Assembly: GCF_000342005.1 (NCBI RefSeq)
Contig: NZ_AOHO01000045.1
Coordinates: 248,001 to 312,000 of the forward strand
Direction: 5' to 3'
Length of the DNA: 64,000 nucleotides
Source: Amycolatopsis decaplanina DSM 44594
GTDB lineage: Bacteria > Actinomycetota > Actinomycetes > Mycobacteriales > Pseudonocardiaceae
Below, one piece after another: positions 16,712 to 25,685 of this stretch. Each line of letters opens with the position of its first letter. Position 1 is the stretch's first letter. The position numbers and the translations under genes were made by a program. The notes beneath the pieces were generated by a model, which searched no databases, was not told where the DNA came from, and saw only the letters and a list, made by a program, of their open reading frames with translations.

Positions 16712-18063
16712 CCTTGCGCCTGATGTGCGTGCTGACGGTCTTCGCCGTCCTCGCCGGGCAGGTTCCCCGACCGGCCGTCGCCGGGACGGCGCGCGCCACG
16801 GCCACGCCGATCAAGCACTTCGTGACGCTCATGCAGTCCAACCATTCCTTCGACAACTACTTCGGCACCTATCCCGGCGCGGACGGCATCCCCGCGGGCA
16901 CGTGCATGCGGCTGCGCAAGGACAAGCCCGGTACTGCCGATTGCGTCCGTCCGTTCCGGCTGGGCGATCGGTCGCCGGACCACCTCGACCACGGCCCGGC
17001 CACTCAGCGGGCCCAGTACGCGGACGGAAAAATGGACGGCTTCGTCTCGGCATACCGGGAACGAGGCCTCGACGGCGCCGCGGCGATGGGCTACTACGAC
17101 GCGAACGATCTCCCCTACTATTGGAACGTCGCCGAGAAGTACACGCTGTTCGACCGGTTCTTCAGTTCCGCGACCACCGGCAGCCGTCGCAATCGTTTCC
17201 ACTGGATCGCCGGCGTGCCCACGCCCGGCGACTCCGAACGGGTGCCACCGGGTGGCTACGGCGACATCCCGACGATCTTCGACCGGCTCGAACAGGCCGG
17301 TGTGCCGTGGAAGTTCTACGTCGAGAACTTCGACCCGAAGATCACCTTCCGCACGCCGGGCACCGGTCCGCGAACGGGGCAGACGACCAGGGTCCCGCTG
17401 CTGAACTTCGCCCGATTCCTCGACGATCCCGCATTGTCCGGCAAGATCGTCGACCTGACCCAGTACTACGCGGACCTTCGTGACGGCACGCTTCCGGCGG
17501 TGGCCTACGTCGTGGCGTCGGGGTCGAATGAGAACCCGCCGAGTCGCGTGCGGACGGGACAAGCCTTCGTCCGCGGGATGATCGCGGGACTGGCGAAGAG
17601 CCGCTACTGGCCGAGTTCCGCGTTCATGTGGAGCTACGACAGCTGGGGCGGCTGGTACGACCACGTCCCACCGCCCAAAGCGGGCAGTGGCGGTCTCGGC
17701 TTCCGGGTGCCCGCCCTGCTGGTCAGTGCCTACTCCCGGCGTGGGCACGTCGACCACACCCAACTCGATCACACCGCGGTGCCCAAATTCATCGAGGACA
17801 ACTGGCGCGTGGCGCCGCTGGGCGAGCGGGACGCCCGCTCGGCCGGGATCACCGGTGCGTTCGACTTCACCTCTCCGCCCAGGCCGCCCGAGCTGGTGGA
17901 TACCGATCGCGCCGCCGTGCCGGCACCATCCCGCCTCGCCTCGATCGTTTACTTCACCTATGGCGGCGCCGTGGTTCTCGCCCTGCTGAGCGGCTTCGGC
18001 GTCGCCCCCATCGGCCGGTGGCTCAGAAACCGGCGGCACAGCAGGAAAAAGGATGTCCGATGA
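16708..18063 (+). CDS. Secreted, membrane-anchored phospholipase C-like phosphoesterase
   Basis: 451 residues. Signal peptide 1-25, then the PLC/acid phosphatase family start I-K-H-F-V-T-L-M-Q-S-N-H-S-F-D-N-Y-F-G-T-Y-P-G (family usually E-N-R-S-F-D), a mid-protein F-D-R-F-F-S-S block, W-S-Y-D-S-W-G-G-W-Y-D-H, then H-V-D-H-T. A C-terminal membrane helix (about 412-435) and basic tail anchor it to the outer face. Family members cleave phosphodiesters in phospholipids or teichoic-type polymers; here the glycan-operon context suggests a lipid-linked or phosphate-containing surface glycan (inference). Four-base overlaps on both sides. Confidence 0.82.
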   Translation: MTLRLMCVLTVFAVLAGQVPRPAVAGTARATATPIKHFVTLMQSNHSFDNYFGTYPGADGIPAGTCMRLRKDKPGTADCVRPFRLGDRSPDHLDHGPATQRAQYADGKMDGFVSAYRERGLDGAAAMGYYDANDLPYYWNVAEKYTLFDRFFSSATTGSRRNRFHWIAGVPTPGDSERVPPGGYGDIPTIFDRLEQAGVPWKFYVENFDPKITFRTPGTGPRTGQTTRVPLLNFARFLDDPALSGKIVDLTQYYADLRDGTLPAVAYVVASGSNENPPSRVRTGQAFVRGMIAGLAKSRYWPSSAFMWSYDSWGGWYDHVPPPKAGSGGLGFRVPALLVSAYSRRGHVDHTQLDHTAVPKFIEDNWRVAPLGERDARSAGITGAFDFTSPPRPPELVDTDRAAVPAPSRLASIVYFTYGGAVVLALLSGFGVAPIGRWLRNRRHSRKKDVR

Positions 18064-19070
18064 CGGTGATCAGGCGGATCGGCGTCACGATGCTCACGGT
18101 CGTCATCCTGGCCGGATTCCCGGCGACGGCCGCGGCGGCGCGACCGCCGGCCCGGAACGTTCTCAAAGTGATCACGGTACCTCCGCTGCCGTCCGCGAAG
18201 TTCGCCTTGGACGGCAAGCCGCTGGTGACCGATGCCCACGGAACGGCGTATGCCACTGTCCGGCGCAGCAGGGACAAGCACCGGTTGCAACTGCTCACGC
18301 CGCATCTGGACACGCCCGGCGGCTCCGCCGACTTCGTTCGGTGGGCCGGGCGCGGTGACGTCGGCCAGGGATTCGCCGTGTCGCAGCTGGACCTCGTGAT
18401 CGGGCGCGCCACCCGGATCCAGGCGACGTTCCAGACCAGCCGGACCGTTCGGTACGGCTTCGTCGACCAGGCACGCAGACCCGTCGCACCGGAACGGATC
18501 ACCTCGATGACCCTCCGCGGCGACTCCGGTCAGCAGCTGACCGTGGAGGGCGTCCGGCCGGTCACGCTGACCGCCGTGCGGCCGGTGGCCGAAGCCGGTT
18601 CCGCCGTCGGCAAAGAAGTGACGTACTACGTGCAGAGTGTCGTGATCGACGGCGCGAACGTAGTCAACACGGGGGAGCAGCGGTTGCTCCCCAATCGGAC
18701 GGCTGACGCCGAGTTCGTCGTGCTGCTGCGTTCAGCGCGCTTTCGGATCCGCGACTGGTTGTCAGGCGACCCGCTCGCCGGCGGCCTCGACTTGACCTAT
18801 CCGGACGGTCGCACCGAGCGGCTGACGGCCGGTCAGGACGGTGACGTGGCGGTGGAAAACCTCGCGAGGGGCACCTATCAGGTCAAGGTCGCCGGGGCCG
18901 GCTACTCACAGGCACAGAAGATCTTGTTGTCCCGTAGCCGGTATGTGGATCTTCCCGTAGTGACCTATGCGGACATGGTGGCACTGGCCGTCGCCGCTTT
19001 GACGACTCTGCTCGTGCTCGTCGTGGCGGGCAGGCGGCGACTGGGCAAGCGGCCGAGGACAGCCACGTGA
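18060..19070 (+). CDS. Exported anchored protein, carboxypeptidase-regulatory/Ig-like
   Basis: 336 residues, ATG 18060 overlapping the previous stop (ATGA). Signal peptide (residues 1-26, ending ATAAAA), beta-rich body and a single C-terminal membrane helix (about 307-327) with a basic tail. Two segments (VPPLPSAKFALDGKPLVTDAHGTAY; the L-T-Y-P-D-G-R-T...VENLARGTYQVKVAGAGY strand set) look like carboxypeptidase-regulatory or Ig-like beta sandwiches. No catalytic motif is seen; it is likely a surface-located accessory or scaffold for the neighbouring enzymes. Confidence 0.65.
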   Translation: MTVIRRIGVTMLTVVILAGFPATAAAARPPARNVLKVITVPPLPSAKFALDGKPLVTDAHGTAYATVRRSRDKHRLQLLTPHLDTPGGSADFVRWAGRGDVGQGFAVSQLDLVIGRATRIQATFQTSRTVRYGFVDQARRPVAPERITSMTLRGDSGQQLTVEGVRPVTLTAVRPVAEAGSAVGKEVTYYVQSVVIDGANVVNTGEQRLLPNRTADAEFVVLLRSARFRIRDWLSGDPLAGGLDLTYPDGRTERLTAGQDGDVAVENLARGTYQVKVAGAGYSQAQKILLSRSRYVDLPVVTYADMVALAVAALTTLLVLVVAGRRRLGKRPRTAT

Positions 19071-20170
19071 GGCGGATTTCCGCTGCCCTGCTCGCCGTCT
19101 TGATCGCGGTCCTGCCGATTCACCCGGCGGCCGCCGTCCGGCGGGCCGGACATCCGGTGCTGGCGTACTACTACATCTGGTACACCGAGGCTTCGTGGGA
19201 TCGGGCGAAAACAGACCGTCCGAACCTGGGCCGCTATTCCAGTGACGACCCCGACGTGATGCGCCGGCACATCCAGGCGGCCAAGAGCGCCGGCATCACA
19301 GGCTTCATCGTCAGCTGGAAGTCCACGTCCGTCCTGGATCGACGGCTGGCGATGCTGGCCGACGTGGCCCGGCAGGAGAGCTTCACGCTCTCCATCATCT
19401 ACCAGGCGCTGGACTTTCACCGTAACCCCCTGCCCGTCGATCGGGTGGCGGCCGATCTGGTGTGGTTCGAGGACCGTTACGCGGCCGACCCGGTGTTCGC
19501 CGTGTACGGCAAGCCGCTCGTGATCTGGTCGGGGACTTGGAAGTTCTCGCTCGAGGGCATCACGCGCGCCACCGAACCGGTGCGCGACAGGCTGCTGGTC
19601 CTGGGCTCGGAGAAAAGTGCCGCGGGCTACGAGCGCGTCGCCTCCGCTGTCGACGGCGACGCGTACTACTGGTCCTCTGTCGATCACTACCGTGATTCGG
19701 GTGCGGCGGCCAAGCTCGCGGCCATGGGCGCGGCTGTGCATCGGCACAACGGCCTGTGGATCGCGCCGTTCGCACCGGGGTTCGACGCACGGCACATCGG
19801 CGGTAGCCGGGTGGTCGGCCGGAGCGACGGCGAGACGCTGCGGCGGCAGTACGCGGCCGCGATCGCGTCGTCTCCGGACGCTCTCGGCCTGATCAGCTGG
19901 AACGAGTTCAGCGAGAATTCCCATATCGAGCCCAGCGTCCGGTACGGCGATCGCTACTTGACGGTACTGAGGGACATCACAGGAGCACCTGTGCCATCCC
20001 TCGGCCCACTGGCGGAGGATTCCAGTGGCGCGGGCGATCCGGGCGGCTTCCCGGCCGGACCGGCCGTGGCGGGCGGCGCCGTTCTGCTGCTCGTCATCCT
20101 GCTCGTCCTGATGATCCGGCGCCGGTCCCGGATGGTCGCTTCCGGCACGATGTCTCGGCCCCGGTCCTGA
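19067..20170 (+). CDS. Secreted GH99-like (endo-alpha-mannanase/WbsX-type) glycosidase with membrane anchor
   Basis: 367 residues from GTG 19067, overlapping the previous stop. Signal peptide 1-24. The family pattern is visible: PVLAYYYIWYTEASW near the start, D-V-M-R-R-H-I-Q-A-A-K-S-A-G-I-T-G-F-I-V-S-W, and the hallmark S-W-N-E-F-S-E-N-S-H-I-E-P-S near residue 290, equivalent to NEWNEWxEGxxIEPS in GH99/WbsX proteins. A C-terminal membrane helix (about 330-352) is followed by a basic end. It probably cleaves or remodels a mannose-type surface glycan (specificity is inference). Confidence 0.8.
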   Translation: MRRISAALLAVLIAVLPIHPAAAVRRAGHPVLAYYYIWYTEASWDRAKTDRPNLGRYSSDDPDVMRRHIQAAKSAGITGFIVSWKSTSVLDRRLAMLADVARQESFTLSIIYQALDFHRNPLPVDRVAADLVWFEDRYAADPVFAVYGKPLVIWSGTWKFSLEGITRATEPVRDRLLVLGSEKSAAGYERVASAVDGDAYYWSSVDHYRDSGAAAKLAAMGAAVHRHNGLWIAPFAPGFDARHIGGSRVVGRSDGETLRRQYAAAIASSPDALGLISWNEFSENSHIEPSVRYGDRYLTVLRDITGAPVPSLGPLAEDSSGAGDPGGFPAGPAVAGGAVLLLVILLVLMIRRRSRMVASGTMSRPRS

Positions 20171-20366
20171 AGCGTTCAAGGCGTTCACCGTTTCCTGCTT
20201 GGAAATGGACCGGTACGTTTCCGTACATCTCCACGGTCATCTTGATCTGAGACAACTGTCTGCGGCCTGCCACGCGGCAGCGCGAGCACGACCGAATGCT
20301 CGAGCTCATGACACGTTCACACGGTCCGCCACCGAATTTCAGGCTGAGGACGCCGGAGGTGCCGCT

Positions 20367-20819
20367 TTGACGATGAGCAAGCACGTAAGGCTGGTTGTGT
20401 TCGCGGGCACGCTGCTGGGCAGCGGTCTCTTGCTGGTGGCAGGAGCGCCACCGCGGGCGACACCACCCGGGGAACTCAGCACCTACCAATGGCTCAGTGG
20501 CCGGGAGCCGCTCCAGGTCGAGCTCAACAACACGCTCGTCGAGGCGCGGAACCTGCGCCGGCCGTTCACCCGGGCGACGACGATATGCCGGAGGCTGGAA
20601 CGGGTATCCCGGCAATTGCTGCACAGCGGGCGTGCGCCGCTTCCGCATCTGGGCACGGCCGCCAACATCGGCATCGCACAATTCTCCCAGGCCGCCGAGG
20701 CGTGCCTGGCGGGTGATTTCCCCCTCATGTGGCGTCAGATCGACACCGGGACAACGCTGCGTGCGGACGCTCAAGACACCCTCGACCAAATCCTGCATGG
20801 AGGTCACAGTGGCCACTAG
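20367..20819 (+). CDS. Small exported hypothetical protein
   Basis: 150 residues from TTG 20367, seven bases after GGAGG; an ATG two codons later is less well spaced. N-terminal signal or anchor helix (LVVFAGTLLGSGLLLVAGA), then a helical extracytoplasmic body with two Cys residues (TTICRRLERV; AAEACLAGDF) that could pair. Unknown family. It follows a 196-base gap after the GH99-like gene, so a second promoter may lie there, and it overlaps the phosphoesterase gene by 11 bases. Confidence 0.6.
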   Translation: MTMSKHVRLVVFAGTLLGSGLLLVAGAPPRATPPGELSTYQWLSGREPLQVELNNTLVEARNLRRPFTRATTICRRLERVSRQLLHSGRAPLPHLGTAANIGIAQFSQAAEACLAGDFPLMWRQIDTGTTLRADAQDTLDQILHGGHSGH

Positions 20820-21783
20820 ATCCCGGACCCTGGCCGTTTACGGTCTCCTTTTCGTGCTGGGCCTCACGAGTGTCGTGGCCCCACCGAAAACGCAGGCCGC
20901 GGGCACCCCGTCGGTTGACGACCCGGTGGTCGTCGCGGTGGGCGACATCGCGTGCGCACCCTCCGATCCGGAATTCAACGGAGGTGTCGGTGCACCGGGA
21001 CACTGCCGGATGACGACCACATCGGACCTTGCCACTCAGATCGCCCCGGCATCGGTGTTCATGCTCGGCGACGCCCAGTACAACAGCGGTTCGCTCGCCG
21101 ATTTCAACGGCAGCTACGCCCGGTCGTGGGGACGGTTGAAGCCGATCACACGACCGGCGATCGGCAACCACGAGTACGGCACGCCCGGCGGCGGAGGGTA
21201 CTTCACCTACTTCGGTGACGCGGCCACTCCGCAGCAACCGGGGTGCGTGAAGGACTGCAACGGGTGGTACAGCTTCGGCGTGGGCGAGTGGCACGTGGTG
21301 GTGCTGAACTCCGAGTGCGCGAAGATCAGCGGCGGCACCGGATGCGCCGTCGGATCTCCCCAGCAGCAATGGCTGGCCGCGGACCTCGCGGCGCATCCGG
21401 CCAAATGCACCGTGGTACTGCAACACCGGCCACGGTGGAGTTCCAACAGCTTCGCCTACGCGGACGTGGCACCGCTGCTGGACACCATGCATCGCGGCGG
21501 TGTGGACCTGCTGCTGGCCGGACACTCCCACAGCTATGAGCGGTTCGCGCCGCAGACCCCGTCCGGGGAACGGGACGACGTCAACGGGATCCGCGAGATC
21601 GTGGTCGGCACCGGCGGCTCGTTCCACAGCGGATTCGCCACGATCATGCCGAACAGCCTGGTGCGCGAGTCCCAGGTCTTCGGCGTCCTCAAGCTCACCC
21701 TGCGCCCGGCAAGCTATGACTGGGCCTTCGTGGCGGCACCGGAGACACCGTTCACCGATTCCGGAACGGGGACATGCCATTGA
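20809..21783 (+). CDS. Secreted metallophosphoesterase (calcineurin-like)
   Basis: 324 residues. GTG 20809 is chosen because GGAGG lies five bases upstream, inside the previous gene. Signal peptide about 1-30. Metallophosphoesterase motifs in order: VAVGDIACA, MLGDAQYN, AIGNHEYG, VVLQHRP and LLAGHSHSYER, giving the expected dinuclear metal site. Several Cys (CVKDC, CAKI..GC) suggest disulfides. It is probably an extracellular phosphatase closing the glycan operon; a stem-loop at 21822 follows the stop. Confidence 0.88.
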   Translation: MATRSRTLAVYGLLFVLGLTSVVAPPKTQAAGTPSVDDPVVVAVGDIACAPSDPEFNGGVGAPGHCRMTTTSDLATQIAPASVFMLGDAQYNSGSLADFNGSYARSWGRLKPITRPAIGNHEYGTPGGGGYFTYFGDAATPQQPGCVKDCNGWYSFGVGEWHVVVLNSECAKISGGTGCAVGSPQQQWLAADLAAHPAKCTVVLQHRPRWSSNSFAYADVAPLLDTMHRGGVDLLLAGHSHSYERFAPQTPSGERDDVNGIREIVVGTGGSFHSGFATIMPNSLVRESQVFGVLKLTLRPASYDWAFVAAPETPFTDSGTGTCH

Positions 21784-21821
21784 CCGAGGTCGGCATGAAC
21801 AGTCACCTGACCTGACGAAGG

Positions 21822-21857
21822 AGGCCCTTGCCGCACCGGCGGGGGCCTTCTCCGTTT
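21822..21857 (+). terminator. Probable intrinsic terminator of the glycan operon
   Basis: 12-bp stem AGGCCCTTGCCG/CGGCGGGGGCCT (two G-U pairs) with loop CAC, 38 bases after the metallophosphoesterase stop, followed by TCTCCGTTT. Confidence 0.65.
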
Positions 21858-22003
21858 GCCCGGCTTCACCTGCATGTCCCGGTTAGCCATGGAACTCGAC
21901 CGTCCATAGCCGACAATACTGACCTGCCGCCCTCCGCGAGAGAAGATGGCCGGTCTTCTGGACCACACATCGCGCTGCGAGATCTGTTCGTGGCGCGATG
22001 GCA

Positions 22004-22990
22004 TCACCCCAACACCGCCGGTGATTCGCCGTCGGGGATCAGCAGATGTGGCGTTCCGGAACCGTCGGCAGGGACCGACCAGACGTCCGAACGACCTACG
22101 CCGCGTGGGATCGCATAGGCGACCGTGTGATCGTCGATCCACGCCGCCTGGTCGTCGACACTGCGAGTCTCCGCGAGCGGCGTCACGACGGACGTGGACA
22201 GGTCGAGCACCGACAGCCGCCATCCTCTCGCCGGATCACCGTCTATCGCAGACTTGAACGCGATACGCGTTCCATCAGGGGAGAGCGACGGGCATTCGAC
22301 GTTCTCCCGCACCGTGCGGACACTGCGCGCGGCGAAATCACCCTCGACAAGATATCGGTGACCACCGGTCGACATGGTCGCGAAGAACCGGTTGCCGTCC
22401 TTGGCGAAAGTGGCACCCCAGAAATGAAGGTCAGCCGCCCCGTAAGGCCGGCCGTTCATAGTCACCGCATAGTCCTCCAACGTGTTCGTGACCTCGCCGG
22501 TCGCGGTGTCCAGGATGCCTACACGAGTGGAGAACACACCCAGGTTGTAGGAATCCCCGACGGCGAACACCGTCCAGGTGACCATCCGGCCGGTCGGCGA
22601 CACCCTGGCTCGGCTGGCCACCCCGAAAAGCGGAACTTCGCGCTTCTTCTCGAGTCGCTCGTCGAGGACGGTCAGAGACGTCGTGAGATCGTCGTTCGTG
22701 TACAGGCAGATTCCGGTGCCGCCCGCGGCATGGACTCGCGTGCACGACACCTGTGAAACGGCGCGCGGGCCGCCGGGATCCGCCTGGGAAACGGTGACCA
22801 AGTGTCCTCGATCGGCGTCCGCGGTGCCGCGGAAGAGCAGCCTCGGTCCGGGGGTGAGGCTCACCACGCCGGCAGCGCCGAAAGCGACCGGGTCCCGGTC
22901 GCGGGCGGCCAGTCCCACGTAGAGGACGGCGGTCGTGGCAAGCGCCACGACGCCGGTGACGGCAATCGCCATCCGGTTGCGGTTGTTCAT
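22004..22990 (-). CDS. Membrane-anchored TolB-like beta-propeller protein
   Basis: 328 residues from ATG 22990. An uncleaved or signal helix (MAIAVTGVVALATTAVLYVGLAA) is followed by repeated propeller blades with TolB-type strands (SPTGRMVTWTVF; AGFAKDG-like TFAKDGNRFFATMS; CPSLSPDGTRIAFKSAIDGDPARGWRLSVLDL; RSDVWSVPADGSG). Such domains mediate protein or ligand binding. The ATG overlaps the end of an MFS remnant, so this gene was probably once coupled to that transporter. Confidence 0.78.
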   Translation of the reverse strand: MNNRNRMAIAVTGVVALATTAVLYVGLAARDRDPVAFGAAGVVSLTPGPRLLFRGTADADRGHLVTVSQADPGGPRAVSQVSCTRVHAAGGTGICLYTNDDLTTSLTVLDERLEKKREVPLFGVASRARVSPTGRMVTWTVFAVGDSYNLGVFSTRVGILDTATGEVTNTLEDYAVTMNGRPYGAADLHFWGATFAKDGNRFFATMSTGGHRYLVEGDFAARSVRTVRENVECPSLSPDGTRIAFKSAIDGDPARGWRLSVLDLSTSVVTPLAETRSVDDQAAWIDDHTVAYAIPRGVGRSDVWSVPADGSGTPHLLIPDGESPAVLG

Positions 22991-23290
22991 CGTCGACCTT
23001 CTTTCACCGACCGGCGTGGGACGAGGAGGATGAGGGTGAAGACGATCGAGAACAGTGCGGCGCCTGCGGCCACTCCGGTCGCCATGCCCCAGACCTCCAC
23101 AGGCCGCGGGGCTCAGGTGTAGTCCGAGAACCAGGTGAACCGGCAGGATCGCGGTGACCATCCCGGCGGAGATATCGGTCACGGGGCTGACGGTTCGCAG
23201 TGCAAGGACATGCGACCCGGCCGCGCCGAACGTGTGCCGCGGCAGCGTACCGCCGCGCCGTCGACGACCGATGCCGGACAGATAAATGTG
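22987..23290 (-). pseudogene. Remnant of an MFS transporter (large internal deletion)
   Basis: The 5' part reads ALRTVSPVTDISAGMVTAIL-PVHLVLGLHLSPAACGG, resembling the first helix of MFS transporters that begin with LTDISSEMVTAVLP. After a one-base frame change the sequence jumps to a final-helix-like end (AAGAALFSIVFTLILLVPRR) that stops at 22987-22989, overlapping the next ATG. About 350 middle residues are absent. A GTG at 23100 could make a 37-residue membrane peptide, but I take it as debris. Confidence 0.6.
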
Positions 23291-24047
23291 TCTCGCTCTC
23301 CTGAGTCAAGCCGGAACGGGAGTCACGATTCGCCGCAGGTGCATGAATCCTCCTGACATGGGATGTATCGGGTTCCTCGCACCGCCTTGGCGGTAGACAA
23401 GGAAGGATCCATGATGGCCACGAAAGAAAGACGTCCCATGGACCATTTGCGTCCAGTTCGTGAGTCGAGCGTAAACAAAGGAATGTGGACGCCGGCCTTG
23501 TGGCCAATATCGGTCAATGGCCGTTTCGGTCATGGCCGGAATGTTGCCCGGTTGTGGGCGCGAGAATATGATGGGCAAATTTCTCGGATTGTCGGCCTTG
23601 GCTTACTCCGGCCCCTGAAGGGCGCAGGAGAGGGTGACTTCGATGACCGATGCGCGCACGATCGGCGACATCTCATCCGGCCGGTTCGTTGGCCGCCAGG
23701 TCGTTCTTGCCGGCAGGCCGGCCCGTTCATAACGCCGTTCGCCGCCGTCCGTCCCGGTGCCGGGGCTTCGGCCGTTTCGCCGTACGCGGAGACGCGAGCG
23801 TCGCGTCCCCGGTCGCAGCGAACACGGCGCGAACCGCCTCGCCGAGCCACTTTCCTGTGTGCCCCGCTCTCGGGGCCGCCGCAACGGCCCCGTTCCGGGA
23901 GAAGGTGTACTCAAGGCACAGTTTGGTGCGGGTTCCCTCGGTGGCGTGAATACCAAGGCTCCGCGTTCGGGCCGCCGAGGGGATTCGCCGCTCCCTGACT
24001 GGGTTTCCATTCATCGGAGTTGCGGTAATCTGACAAAGGAGAACCTT
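23291..24047. other. Intergenic stretch without a defensible gene
   Basis: 757 bases. Long open frames on both strands lack ribosome sites and family resemblance. The only candidate is a 29-codon frame at 23642-23731 (MTDARTIGDISSGRFVG...) after GGAGAGGG; it faintly resembles the N-terminus of aldo/keto reductases and may be a remnant. The last 20 bases hold the ribosome site for the next gene. Confidence 0.5.
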
Positions 24048-24599
24048 GTGAAACGCATTGTTTCCATTCTTGCCATGCTGGCCAGTTCCGGCGCGCTGGT
24101 GCTGGGTGCTTCCAGCGCCGCGACCGCGTCGGAGAAGGCGGTCCAGCAGCAAGTGCCCGTCGTGTACATCAACGAGGTCGCCACCCGTGGTACCGGGCCC
24201 GCCGGGGCAGTCCAGGATTACATCGAGATCGCGAATCCCAGCTTCGCGCGGGTGCCCATCGGGGGCTTGCAGTTGCAGGCGATGGTCGGGCAGCAGGTCG
24301 TGACGATCCCGATCCCCGCGGGCGTCGTCTTGGGACCGCGGCAGGTGTACACGATCGCCAACGCGGCGTTCACCGGCTGTGTGCCCGACCAGGTTTTCAC
24401 CGAGAACCTCGCAGGTAACAGGGCCGTCAAACTGGTGCTGGGGACGGCAGGGGGTGCGCGTGTGGATGCCGTGGTGGCCGGCTCGCACCCGGCCAGGTTG
24501 TCGCTTCACCGGGTCGCGTTCACTGGAACTTCCACCGACTTCGTTGCAGCACCGCGGACCCCGTGCGTCCTCGACGCGAATGCTCCCTCCGCTTCATGA
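24048..24599 (+). CDS. Secreted lamin-tail-like (LTD) protein
   Basis: 183 residues from GTG 24048, preceded by AAAGGAG. Signal peptide 1-28 (ending ASSAATASE). The mature part begins VPVVYINEVATRG and carries the lamin-tail pattern D-Y-I-E-I-A-N-P, I-G-G-L-Q-L, L-G-P-R-Q-V-Y, an Ig-like beta fold common in secreted nucleases and adhesins. Two Cys (GCVPDQ and TPCVLD) could form a disulfide. No enzymatic domain is attached. A strong terminator follows 73 bases later. Confidence 0.72.
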   Translation: MKRIVSILAMLASSGALVLGASSAATASEKAVQQQVPVVYINEVATRGTGPAGAVQDYIEIANPSFARVPIGGLQLQAMVGQQVVTIPIPAGVVLGPRQVYTIANAAFTGCVPDQVFTENLAGNRAVKLVLGTAGGARVDAVVAGSHPARLSLHRVAFTGTSTDFVAAPRTPCVLDANAPSAS

Positions 24600-24672
24600 C
24601 GCACGATCAACCGCATAAGGGAGTTCTCGCCGCCGCTTGATAGTCATCCCCGGTTGATCTAGGAATAGTAAG

Positions 24673-24705
24673 GCTCGAGGTCGCCAATGCGACCTCGAGC
24701 TTTTT
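24673..24705 (+). terminator. Strong intrinsic terminator
   Basis: Perfect 12-bp stem GCTCGAGGTCGC/GCGACCTCGAGC with loop CAAT and five T residues directly after. It ends transcription of the lamin-tail-like gene. Confidence 0.92.
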
Positions 24706-24858
24706 CGGTGAATATTGAGGAGTAAGGCAAATGTGGCGTGGTGGGGGTTGGCGGCAGGAGCGGGCTCACCACAGCGACCTGGCGCATTCTTGAGTATCCA
24801 TAAGAGACACTGATCCGGAACAGAGTGCCCGATTTGCGCACTTTGCGTGGCTTCACGC

Positions 24859-25192
24859 GGGGGTCGTGAGTGGTAAAGAGCGTTCTGGCGGACCGGTATT
24901 TGCTTACCTACTGGGCCCGACCTCGTCTTGGTGCCGCGGTGTGTCGGCCGCCGGGTCTGAGTGGCATAGCCTTGATCAACGGAGGATTCGGGACGTTGAG
25001 TGTCCCGGATCTTCCGTTGATCATGGTCCGGGACGGGGGTCACGTCGCGTCTATGAAGGAATTGAGGCGTTGAGTGTCCTAATTCCTTCATAGACGGTCC
25101 CGATACCCGCTGGGATCGTCGCCCTCGCGCAGGTCAGCAGCAGGTAGGCAAATACCGGTCCGCTCTAACCCTCTTTGCCACTCGCGACCCCC
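24859..25192. repeat. Composite palindromic element, copy 2 (MITE-like)
   Basis: 334 bases bounded by GGGGGTCGTGAGTGGTAAAGAG and an imperfect inverted copy ending CTCTTTGCCACTCGCGACCCCC. A second arm pair lies just inside (GCGGACCGGTATTTGC and its complement near 25146-25165). Two central hairpins at 24973-25023 and 25048-25096 match those of copy 1 in order and loop sequence (GTTGAGTGTCC). No protein is encoded. Copy 1 lacks the GCGGACCGG arms but has an extra 55-base hairpin. Confidence 0.82.
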
Positions 25193-25685
25193 GTGCAGCA
25201 CTCGGTGCACGGCCGGCCTCGTCGGTCAGTCCAGCACAGCGCGGCGAAGGACTCTCTGTCCACCTTGAAGCCGGCGAAGAAGGCTTTCACAACAGGTATG
25301 AACGTCCATATAGGTAGGTCTTACCTGCGGCTGTCGTTAGCCGTATCCCGTTCCGCGCATCATCATCGCCATCATCACGGTGCAGGCGACGCGGCGAACA
25401 CGACCAGGACGATCGCGATCACCGGCATCGGCACGCAGCAGGCCACCGCCGACGATGGCGGTGACGCCGACGAGCGGCTCGGTCCGGTGAGCGCTCGGTG
25501 TGGCCTGCCTGCGCCACGCTCGTCTCGTGCACCCGCTGCGGGTAGGGACCTCTGGCTCCCCCGCCAGGTCGCAAGGTCCCTACTTCCATGGGGTATGGGA
25601 GTGGAGAGTCGGCAGTGACGACAGCCTGCCGGACCGTCGCATCAGACGAGGGCCGCGGCTGCTCCGACGTGTGGAGAGGACGTGG
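25193..25685. other. Intergenic region upstream of pspA with a hairpin
   Basis: 493 bases without a convincing gene. It contains a short palindrome just after the composite element (GTGCAGCACTCGGTGCAC, 25193-25210) and a hairpin at about 25543-25582 with arms TAGGGACCT/AGGTCCCTA (one bulge), possibly a regulatory or termination structure before pspA. On the minus strand a short hydrophobic frame (about 25390-25460) may be the debris of a small membrane protein. Confidence 0.45.

Noticed and set aside
23642..23731. 29-codon frame with good ribosome site as an intact gene
   Set aside because: Too short; only a faint resemblance to an aldo/keto reductase N-terminus, so at most a remnant.
23363..23998. 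211-codon plus-strand frame before the lamin-tail-like gene
   Set aside because: Arg/Pro-rich and uneven, no ribosome site, no motif; composition is like an antisense or noncoding frame.
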